64,000 bases of DNA from the NCBI GenBank assembly GCA_025917655.1, contig CP084613.1, positions 2,296,001 through 2,360,000 on the forward strand, given 5' to 3'. The notes beneath the pieces are model-generated. The model was not told the origin of the DNA. It ran no database searches and saw nothing but the letters and a program-made list of their open reading frames with translations. This DNA is from Chlorella sorokiniana (Eukaryota; Chlorophyta; Trebouxiophyceae; Chlorellales; Chlorellaceae). The first letter of the stretch is position 1. Every line of letters begins with the position of its first letter. This document shows positions 55,959 through 64,000 of this stretch, one piece after another. The translations under genes and the position numbers were made by a program.

Positions 55959-58900
55959 ATGCGGCCGTCCGAGGGCCTGCCGCCACTCCACGCTCCGCTC
56001 AAAGGCCACGTCCCCCTCTCTGCAGGATGGTCACGCACCCTGGTGAAGCGGCTGTGGCTGGAAAGAAAACTGGAGGGTCATGACGGTGGGGCAAATGGGC
56101 AGGCGCTGCATGTGCGCGCGCCCCCCCCGCCGCTCCCAAGCAACGACCGCCCGCGTCGTCCCGCCGACTCTGCTGCAGGCTGTGTGAACACCGTCCACTT
56201 CTCTCCCGATGGCCAGCTGCTGGTCAGCGGCAGCGACGACCTGCAGATAATGTTCTGGTGAGGGGGTTGCTGCCCGGGGTCTGCGGCGGGCCGCACGGCA
56301 GCCCCGCTGCAGCCCTCTCCCACTGCTCAGTGATGGGCTGCAGGCACCCAGCTGCCCCTCCCTCGCCCGCCAGCGCAGGGACTGGCAGCTGGGCGCGGCC
56401 AGGCTGGCCTTCCACTCGGGGCACAGCAACAACGTGTTCCAGGCGCGCGTCATGCCCGAGTCGGGCAACGGCACGGTGGTCAGCTGCGCGGCAGACGGCG
56501 TGGTGCGCGTGGCGGCCATCCCGCAGGGCTGCGGCGGCGCTGCGGTGGAGACGCGGCGCCTGGCCTGCCACCGGGGCCGCGCCCACAAGCTGGCGCTGGA
56601 GCCGGGCAGCCCGCACTGCTTCCTGTCCTGCGGCGAAGGTGGGCGGGGCGGGGGCTGGCGCTGCTTGGCCTGCCAGGCAGGTCCCCCAACGGAGTCCATG
56701 CCCGCACATCCACCACAGCCGCCTCCCCCTGCCTCCCCGCCTCCCTCCCGCCGCGCCCGCAGACGGAGAGGTGCGCCACTTCGACCTGCGCCAGCCGGCC
56801 GGGCCGCCCGCCGCCTGCTGGCCTGCCGCACGCAGCACGGCCGCCTGGAGCTCAACAGCGTGCACTGCTGCCCGCGCAGCCACCAGTTCTGTGTGGCGGG
56901 GGGACCCATTTGTGAGGTGCGTCGGGGCAGCAGGGAGGGTGCACACAGGGCGGGGTGGGGGCGTGGCCCGAGGGGGCCAGCAGGCACATGCAGCATGGAG
57001 GGCAGCCCAACCAAGCAGGCATGCCCACACCCGCGCAGGGTGTACGACCTGCGCCGCGTGCGCCCAGCTGGCGACATCCGGGCGGAGCCGGTGAGGGCCT
57101 GCACAAGCAAGGCGGGGAAGGGGGAGAGGGGGAGGCGCACGCGCCACAAGCTTTGTGGGCACCTCCAGCCTCGAGCGCTGCGCCGAGGCGCCCCACTTCC
57201 CATTCGCCCCACGTCCCTCTGCCCCCTACGCCCTTGCACCCTGGGTGGCTGCGCAGGTGCGGCGGCTGGCGCCCTGGCACCTGCGAACGCGCCGCTCCCT
57301 GCTCACCATCACCTGCGCTGTGTTCGACCAGCAGGGCCAGGTGCTGGCCTCGTACAACGACGAAAACATCTACCTGTTCTCAGCAGAGGGCCCAGCAGCG
57401 CCCGCGGCAGGGGTGCAGAACGCTGCGGCAGCCAACCGACACAAGCCAGCCCCTCATGCGGCAGTTGATCCTGCCAGCGGCAACGATGCTCGCCCGGGCA
57501 GCAAGCGGGTGCGCAGGGCTGGTCCAGAGCGCAGCGACAGCTCTGAGCGGGACGACGCAGGTGGCCGGCGAGCGGCGGCAGCGGCAAGGGCGCAGAGCCA
57601 GCATCGGCGGGCAGCTGCGGCCGCAGCCCTGGCTCAGGAGCAGGCTACGCGCGGCGCAGCAGCCGCGGCTGCTGGAGTGCATGCTGGCGTGCGGCGGAGC
57701 TTCCTGCGGGAGGAGGGAGAGGCGCTGGGGGGACCCGCCGCCACCGGCTCTGCTGGCTGACCCATCCGCCGGCAGCGGCCTGGCTGTCGGTGTGAGGGAG
57801 GGCAGGCAGGATGGTGCTGCCTCGCCGACTGGCGCCAGTGTGGGCAGCGACGGGCTGGGCTTCGCCGCCGCCCCTCAGCAGCAGCAGCAGCAACAGGAGG
57901 AGCAGCAGCAGGGGCAGCAGGATCCGAGCGGCAGCGGCCCTGGTGTCGCAGCCAGGGCCAGCAACACGCTGGCAGGAAGCAGGAGCGGCGGCAGGGAGGC
58001 CGGCAGCAGCGGTGCGCCTGAAGGCGACGCGTTGGGCGGGGGAGGCGTGGCTGGCGGGCGGTTGGGGGTCGGTTTGGAGCTGAGCGGCAGCCAGGGCGTG
58101 AGCGACAGCGAGGGGGAGGACGAGGATGAAGGGACCCTGCCTCAGGTGCGCGAGGCCGAAGCCATGGGCCGCGACTGTTGCCAGGCCCGCAGCCCACGGC
58201 AGCAAGCGCCAGGCCGCCTCGCTCTGACATGTGGACCCCATGACCCGGCCTGCACCGCTGCGCGCTGAGCAGGGCGCGATCATAGACGATGCCGTGGGCA
58301 GCGCATCCAGCGAGCTGCGGCACTCGAGCAGCGATGGCGGCGATGAGGAGCGGCCAGACGATTGTGTCCTGCAGGTGGGCGGGCGGCTGCTGAGCCTTGG
58401 AGCCCGTGCTTGGCTGCTGCTTGGGGGGTGAAGCCCGTGCTTGGCTGCTGCTTGGGGGTGAAGCCCGTGCTTGGCTGCTGGGGGTGAGGCTGCCCCGCCC
58501 TGTCCCGCGTGCGCCCTCCCACCACCTGCTCACCGGGCGCAGGCGTACAAGGGCCACCGCAACTACCGCACCGTCAAGGTGGGCTGCTGGGATGTGCAGC
58601 CGCCGAGCTCCCCTCTCCCCGACCCGGCCTGCGCCGTGCGGCCGCATGCATCTCCACCAGAGAGCTCCACCCCACACGCCGTGGTGCAGGGCGTGAGCTT
58701 CCTGGGCCGCGACGACGAGTTTGTGATGAGCGGCTCCGACTGCGGCCACGTTTATGTTTGGGACACGCGCAGCGGGAGGTGCTGGCCATGCTCAAGGTGC
58801 GCGGAGGCGCGCGCGGGCGGCAGCCCACGCCCACGCTCGGCCGTCATATGCCTGGCTGAGGTTGTTGGGCTGCTGCGGTGCGCTCACCCGCGCTCAACGT

Positions 58901-59355
58901 GTGCGCGCAGGGCGACGCCGACACCGTGAACTGCCTGGAGCCGCACCCGCACCACCTGCTGGCCATGGCGACGTCTGGCATCGAGGAGACGGTCAAGGTG
59001 TGGGGCCCCACTGCTGAGGAGCCGCAGGTGAGGCGGCGGCGCCGGGTGTGCGCCGGGTGCTGGCCCGGGTGTCAGGGGCGGCACAAAGGCGGAGCCGGGC
59101 GCATCAGCCCCCTCGGGGTGGTGGCCGCAGGTGCTGGGCGAGGCTGCGCGGCGGCGCATGGCGGCCAACCAGCGTGCCCAGGGAGAGGAGCGGCGCATGT
59201 TCATCAGCCCGGAAATGCTGCAGCTGCTGCTGCGAGCACGGCAGCTGGATGCGCTGCGAGGCAGCGACAGCGAAGAGGTGGAGGAAGATGAGGACGACGA
59301 CGAGGATGGGTCGGATGCAGCACGGCGGCGCGCCGTTGAATGCAGCATCTGCTGA
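55959..59355 (+). CDS. DCAF8: DCAF8/WDTC1-like WD40 protein, CUL4-DDB1 substrate receptor
   Basis: DCAF8-family proteins bring substrates to the CUL4-DDB1 ubiquitin ligase. WD repeats are seen in order: [16 protein letters not shown] (about 56040) joined to [20 protein letters not shown] (about 56182); [20 protein letters not shown] (about 56405); [20 protein letters not shown] (about 56557); [10 protein letters not shown] (about 56768); [20 protein letters not shown] (about 57036); [20 protein letters not shown] (about 57307); [12 protein letters not shown] and [20 protein letters not shown] (about 58543-58750); [10 protein letters not shown] and [20 protein letters not shown]. The DLR and DTR tripeptides are the WDXR kind used for DDB1 binding. 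A long Ala/Gln/Ser-rich insert fills 57390-58370. The tail is acidic. The ATG at 55959 is in frame with the first repeat, but an acceptor CTCTGCAG just before 56025 allows an upstream start. The stop is 59353-59355. Confidence 0.88.
58401..58487 (+). repeat. three tandem ~30-base units in DCAF8-like intron
   Basis: The unit AGCCCGTGCTTGGCTGCTGC plus TTGGGGGTGA occurs three times, the last one shorter. It lies in an intron or spacer between repeats of the DCAF8-like gene. Confidence 0.85.
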
Positions 59356-59447
59356 AGCAGCTCCTCGTCTCTCGAAAGCCCTGCTTGTGTTGTTGGCTGC
59401 GGTATGGATGTTCTGGAAGGGTTTATGATCAGCCCTTGAAGCGCTGC

Positions 59448-59452
59448 TGTAA
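59448..59452 (+). promoter_or_regulatory. TGTAA poly(A) signal of DCAF8-like gene
   Basis: TGTAA lies 93 bases behind the stop at 59353-59355. Confidence 0.55.
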
Positions 59453-59546
59453 CGCAGTGTCAATTGTTGCAGCTCGGGGCCCGCCCGGCTCGTAGCAGCC
59501 GGCGTGCCAACTTGGCAGCTCCCGCAGGGCATTTCTGTCAGGCAGA

Positions 59547-61320
59547 ATGCCTCCTAGCTTCATTCTCACAGCCCTGATGGCAGAGGAGATTGATTTGACC
59601 TCACCCCGAGCTGCAGACACGCCGCACACGGCCTCCGCGGCCAAGAGGCGTAAGCTAGGGCACGCACGGCAGTATGTTGATCTCACGGCCGACCAACTTG
59701 AACAAGGTGGAAGCTTTTGGAGGCCGCGCAGCGCCGAACGCAAGCAGTTTCGGCTCGCCGCACTTGGCAACACACCCTCCCTCTGACCCCCACTTTCAGG
59801 CCTGAACGATGATCGCGGACTGTTGCCTGCTGGCGCTGCAGGCACAGGGGCAGGCCCTGCACGGCGCCTGCCCCGAGCGGGCACCGACGTCGGCTTACCC
59901 AACGCTGCCGCCACCCACCAAACCCGCTCCTGCAGCGGTGTAGACAGCCCGCAAATCCAGCAGCAACAACAGCTCCAGCGCAGGCCCTCCCTTGCACACC
60001 CCCTGGCCCTGCGCTGCCAGCAGCAACGGCAGCGGTCACCTCCAGAAAGCACGACCGAGGACTTCCTGCTTGCCAAGCGCCTTCAAGTGGGTCAGCCGCG
60101 GGCTACTTTGGGTTGCTCCCCTTGTTTCTGCACCACTCCGCAGCCGTCATGTCGACATGTCGGGCGCCAGGCTTCCACCCCTTTATTCGCCCCATCTTCT
60201 GCCCCGAGCGCAGGAGGAGGAGGATCGACGGGCGGCAGCTGCCGCTGCAGCAGAGGCTCGCATGCAGCGCCGCTTCTGCGAACTTGAAGCCGCTGAGGCA
60301 GGAGCTGAAGCCGAGGAGGCAGCCGTTCCTTCCCAGGGCGGCTGGCTAGGCCGTGCATTCCTGAATGGATTGTTTGGTGGCGCATCGCAGCGCCAACGCG
60401 CCTCCAGCGCAGCAGACGCGGGAGCAGCCGCAGCCGCTGCAGCGGGGGAGGCGTGCCAGGCGGGCAGGGGCTGCCTCGATCAGCGGGGCGGGGGCCCCGC
60501 TCGCAGCGTAGTCGGCGAGCCCCGCGGCTGAGGCTGAGTTTGCCACCAGCATGCTGGGCCCGCCAGTGTTTGGCCACGGCCGCAGCCCGATTGGCGGCCG
60601 CAATGTCGGCTACCTCGGCCGGATCCAGGCTCTGGAGCAGATGAGGGCAGGCCTCGCGCGTGGGCTGCCTGCCCACTTGCTGCTCAGGTGCGGCGCGTGC
60701 CATGGCAGGCAGCGCTGGCCAACTGCACTGTGCGTCGTCGCGCGGTGTCGGCACTGGCAGGCCCCGCCTGCTGCACAGCCCTGCAAGCCTCTCCTCGGCC
60801 CCCCCCACACACACACGCGCGCGCTGCTTGCAGCGAGCGTGACTTCACGGACGCCGACTACGCCACGCTTCTCTCGCTGGATGCCGGCAACAGGAAGAAG
60901 ACGGCGCCCGCGACCTCGTCAACCAGCTGAACACCGTGCGGGTGCCGCTGGCAGACCGTGGCGCAGCATCGGCAGGCTGCGGCAGGCGGCCGAGGGGAGC
61001 GGACGCAGCGACGGGGTCGAAAGCGCCAGCCCCCTCCGCTGGACACATGCGTCATCTGGTGCGCGGGGGTGCCTGGTGGCAACGGGGGCCAGAGCATGCC
61101 AGCCCTGGCGGCTCGCCTGCGGCTCACCCCCACACTGATGCCGCCCCTCCCCCGCTCACTGCTATCCCCTGCTCCCCCCCACCTCAGCCTGGAGGACGCA
61201 CGGCCGGGGGACAAGTTCAAGGTGCTGCCGTGCCGGCACTCGTTCCACTGCCGCTGCATCGACCGGTGGCTGATGCAGGAGCGCAACTCGTGCCCCATCT
61301 GCCAGCGCCAGGCTGTGTGA
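59547..61320 (+). CDS. RING-H2 E3 ubiquitin ligase with two SIM-like motifs
   Basis: The C-terminal RING-H2 is complete after splicing: DTCVI|CLEDARPGDKFKVL (donor near 61060, acceptor near 61190), then LPCRHSFHCRCIDRWLMQER and NSCPICQRQAV with stop at 61318-61320. The ligands follow C-x2-C, C-x-H, H-x2-C, C-x2-C. Upstream, LSERDFTDADYATLLSLD (about 60832) matches a block seen before the RING in plant ligases of this kind. The N-terminus has MAEEIDLTSP and RQYVDLTADQ, two SUMO-interacting-like motifs with acidic neighbours. The middle has Ala/Glu coiled coil and a Gly-rich GGWLGRAFLNGLFGGA. The ATG at 59547 or 59577 could start the protein. The frame changes near 60905 before the block RDLVNQLNTV and in the Ala-rich part, likely sequence errors. 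Confidence 0.85.
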
Positions 61321-61377
61321 TCACCGCGCTGCTGCTGGGTGTGTTGTTGGTCTGCACCGACATCAAACGTTACGCAT

Positions 61378-61382
61378 TGTAA
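61378..61382 (+). promoter_or_regulatory. TGTAA poly(A) signal of RING ligase
   Basis: TGTAA lies 58 bases behind the RING ligase stop. Confidence 0.55.
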
Positions 61383-61502
61383 CTGTAGCCACAGCACGCC
61401 TTCCACATCGTCCCTCAGCAGCCATTTGTCAGCATCCTTCTGCTTCTTCTCTCTGGCGGAAGGCGACTTTCATTAAGCTTGTATTCATTCAATATCCCAA
61501 CT

Positions 61503-62031
61503 ATGGCTGTCTCGGTTTTAGCTGCAGTTGTTGCTGGCTGCAACTCTAGTCACGGGCGGTCTCCATGGTTTGCAGGTGGGTGCATATACAGGTTCAGGCT
61601 CTACAAACAGCAACATTCCACGACCAGTAAAGGCGCTCTTCAGTTGATCTGCGTAAGCAAGGGTTCTTATGCACCCACTTGCAGGTCGCACACCCTGCAG
61701 AGTTAGTTCATCACCAGTCAACTACAGGAGAAGCGCGCCAAGCGTGTTGCAGAGCGCCGCAATTGGCGGCAACGAGCCGGATGACAGCGGGCGGAGCAGC
61801 TCCAAGCCCGTCGGCGAAGTTTCATCAAGCAGCAGCTCAACAATTCAGGACAGCGATCCAGAGTTCTTGCTGAAACTTGTTGCAACTTCGTTTGCTCTAG
61901 GCGCTGTGGTCAAGTATGGCTCACTATTGACAAGCCTGCCTTTCACTCCAAGCACCGGCGGCGCGCTGGCCCTGGTGCTTGGGCCGCCCTTGATGTGGTC
62001 GGCATGGGCGCTGCTCCTGAAGCAGAAGTGA
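61503..62031 (+). CDS. small plastid-type membrane protein, two TM segments, unknown function
   Basis: Two exons, 61503-61575 and 61685-62031, join in phase and give 139 residues. The first ~70 residues are Ser/Arg/Ala-rich with few acids, like a plastid transit peptide. After a Ser run and the acidic DSDPEF come two hydrophobic segments, FLLKLVATSFALGAVVKYGS and GALALVLGPPLMWSAWALLL, separated by a short Pro/Thr loop, and a basic end KQK. This suggests a small plastid membrane protein with two crossings. I do not recognise the family. The intron starts gtgggt and ends cttgcag. Confidence 0.7.
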
Positions 62032-62056
62032 AGGTTTCAACGACTCCTGCCGTTGC

Positions 62057-62061
62057 TGTAA
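62057..62061 (+). promoter_or_regulatory. TGTAA poly(A) signal of small membrane protein gene
   Basis: TGTAA lies 26 bases behind the stop at 62029-62031, a short 3' UTR. Confidence 0.5.
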
Positions 62062-62150
62062 CATAGTTTCCCCACCCTCCCCATCGCCTTTAGGGTGTGC
62101 AGGGAGGTCTCGCAAGAGTGCAGGTGTGCGAAGTGGATTCACAAATGCAA

Positions 62151-63340
62151 CTAAGCTATTCGATGCTGCCTGGCATCATCTGGCTGGGTTTGCGTGTCCT
62201 GTGCCTCCAAACCACGTCCCTGCTGCTGCCCATCTCCCAAGCCCAGCTGCCGCAGCTGCTCCGCTGCCTCCAGCTCCTGCTGCACCTCCTCGCTCCGCGC
62301 TGGCAGCAGCAGCTTGAGGCGGTAGGCACGCTGCCGCTGAGGTAGTACCTGTGCAGGCGCTTGTCCCGGATGAAGCCCAGCTTCTGGTACAGGCGCAGAG
62401 CGCCGCTGTTGGTCACCTCAGCCTCCAGAGCAACCTCTTCACATCCGCCCGCGGCCATGGCCGCCACTGCACGCTGCACCAACTCGCTGCCTGCGGGGTT
62501 GCCAACCAGAGGATGGGGATGTAAGACGCCGTGCCAGTGCCAGTGCTGCAACCATTTAGTGCTAACTCACAAACCCTGTGAAAGTAATGCTAGGCAAGCT
62601 GCACCGCAAGTAAACACAGGCCAGGTTGTTGAGCTGACGTCCTTGCGTGGCCCCTGCGCCCTCTTAACGTCCAACACCAGGGCCGGCCCCCTACCGCCGC
62701 CGTCCCCCCTTGCCCCCCCCGCTAGCTCACCCACTCCCAAGTAGCGGTGCTCCTGCTCCACAGTGAGCATGGCAATGTAGCCGCGCAGGGCTTTCCCGCG
62801 GTGCACGTCCATTTTGGCCACCACTGTGCCAAAGCAGTGGTCGCCCTTGAACACCAAGAAGCACAGGTGAGGCCAGTTGTGCAGAAAATACCTGCACAGG
62901 CAAGACTGTCGGCGCAGACCAACGCAGATCCAGGCAGAGCAAGTGCAGCAAATGCACTGTTCCTGCCTGTACGTGAATATGCTGTAGGGCTCCGAGAGCT
63001 CGTTTGCTATCAGCCGCATGACCTGCACGTGCTGGGGCGTGAGCTGCCGGTGCGGCGCTCCTGCTCATGCGCATTGCACTGACAAGGGACGTGCTCACCA
63101 GAGGTAAGTCATTCTCATCCTCGTACTGCAACCACGGACAGCATGCAGGCTCAGACCCTGCAGCGGCAGCACTCGCTCCTGCCCAGCCGTCGCCGCCATG
63201 GATGGCACAAGCGGGCAGGCGGGACAACATCATGCAGTAGTGATCGTCATCACCTGGCGATACCACACGCCATTTGAAGTCGCCTCTCGCCCTGAAGTAC
63301 TAGTGTTGGAGTGCTCGGGCACAGCCATGCCGGGGTTCAT
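62151..63340 (-). CDS. NAA30: NAA30 (MAK3) N-terminal acetyltransferase, NatC catalytic subunit
   Basis: NAA30 is the GNAT catalytic subunit of NatC, acetylating N-termini such as Met-Leu; in plants it supports photosystem function. Exon 1 is 63340-63254 (MNPGMAVPEHS to GVWYRQ), exon 2 a 27-base microexon 63125-63099 (YEDENDLPL), exon 3 from 63034 (LTPQHVQVMRLIANELSEPY then SIFTYR). The next exon gives YFLHNWPHLCFLVFKGDHCF and GYIAMLTVEQEHRYLGVG, the acetyl-CoA region, then SELVQRAVAAMAAGGCEEVA, LEAEVTNSGALRLYQKLGFI and RDKRLHRYYLSG. Restoring family SIFTYRYF requires a GC-AG intron after exon 3. The frame changes near 62325 before AYRLKLLLPARSEE, so the stop is taken at 62151-62153 (62156 without the change). 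Start 63328 is also possible. Confidence 0.92.
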
Positions 63341-64000
63341 GCCCAATGGGGCAAGCAGTAGTTTTAGAAATGGTATCTGGGAACATTTATGGGGCAAGTC
63401 GGCCGCCGCCGCGATCGCGGCAACCCGCATCACGGATGCACCATGCTGCAACCTGCGGCAGCATAGCGGGCTCAGCTTTTTGACGCCCCCAAACCCTATC
63501 TAGGCTCTGCAGCTTCCTTTCCTCAGCATGTGTACAAGGTGCATTGTGATAAGCATTGTTTGCAGCGCTACTCCAATGCAAGGGGCTCATTGTAAACAAC
63601 CTGGTGGTTCCAACCCTTGTTCCACCCTGGTCGGTCCAGCAGCCCATGTGTCAGGCCTGCGGATCCATGTTTAGGTCATACAGGTAGATTGGGCCAAGAA
63701 ATGAGAACATGGTCAGCAAATGGGGAAAATTTTTACACCCAACGCTTGTTAAGTTTGGTCAGGTTCACCCAAGCACAGTCCATTCACGAAGCCTACACGC
63801 AGTACTGGTGAAAGAAGAGAGAGGCAGATAGCCTCAACGGCAGTCAATTGGATTACAGGGTGCCTGAAGCAGTAAGATCACTTCCCCCGACACAGCTTGG
63901 ACAGTGGGTTAGTAAGAAACCTCTCTTGGGTGTGGTAGCCGTCCTGCCGTCCTGCTGCAGAACCCAGCCCAAGTTTCGAGACATATGAGACGGCGGTGAC
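63341..64000. other. right-hand end, no gene recognised
   Basis: The region right of the NAA30 start holds its promoter and perhaps the edge of another gene beyond the window. Short open frames on both strands match nothing I know, and no tRNA is found. Confidence 0.4.

Noticed and set aside
63590-63640. tRNA-like B box GGTTCCAACCC
   Set aside because: No A box upstream at the right distance, and no T-arm stem or acceptor stem can be formed.

Overview
The window is nuclear DNA of a green alga, most likely a trebouxiophyte of the Chlorella kind. The evidence is very GC-rich sequence, many short GT-AG introns with (TG)n and G-rich runs, the chlorophyte-type poly(A) signal TGTAA a short way behind many stop codons, and plant/algal genes such as thylakoid cytochrome c6, isoamylase-type starch debranching enzyme, a DUF177/YceD protein and ribosome recycling factor. 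I place it by gene content and style only; species cannot be named.

Layout, left to right: carotenoid cleavage oxygenase (+, 177-2685); KRR1 small-subunit processome factor (-, 2795-5080); DUF177 plastid rRNA-accumulation protein (+, 5358-6298); a 10-kb TPR/NUA-like nuclear-basket coiled-coil gene (+, 6546-16868); ribosome recycling factor (-, 17086-18569); M3-family oligopeptidase (-, 18919-22919); prolyl oligopeptidase (+, 23272-about 27.6-27.9 kb); peroxisomal acyl-CoA oxidase (-, 28323-32501); ERK7/MAPK15-type kinase (+, 32923-34964); tubulin cofactor A (-, 35107-35722); PP1-like phosphatase (-, 36501-38358); cytochrome c6 (-, 38616-39482); an unclear 1.7-kb stretch; isoamylase (-, 41195-about 46.0 kb); fructosamine-3-kinase-like protein (+, 46544-48423); two tandem bZIP genes sharing a long C-terminal domain (+, 48888-51151 and 51483-54012); a small helical protein perhaps of the Shg1/BOD1 type (-, 54805-55447); DCAF8/WDTC1-like WD40 protein (+, 55959-59355); RING-H2 ligase with two SUMO-interacting-like motifs (+, 59547-61320); small plastid membrane protein (+, 61503-62031); NAA30 N-terminal acetyltransferase (-, 62151-63340). 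No rRNA, tRNA, transposon or viral element was recognised.

The genes are ordinary housekeeping loci packed closely, not an operon or gene cluster. They cover rRNA processing and translation (KRR1, DUF177, RRF), photosynthesis and starch (cytochrome c6, isoamylase), peroxisomal fat oxidation, peptide turnover (M3, prolyl oligopeptidase), nuclear pore, ubiquitin (DCAF8, RING) and signalling. The most interesting signals are the tandem bZIP pair with an unrecognised shared domain, the RING protein that looks like a SUMO-targeted ubiquitin ligase, a MAPK15-type kinase with TDY in place of TEY, and a GC-AG intron plus a 27-base microexon in NAA30. A caution for every protein here: conserved domains repeatedly change reading frame inside an exon, mostly at runs of G or C, which points to homopolymer-length errors in the assembly rather than broken genes.
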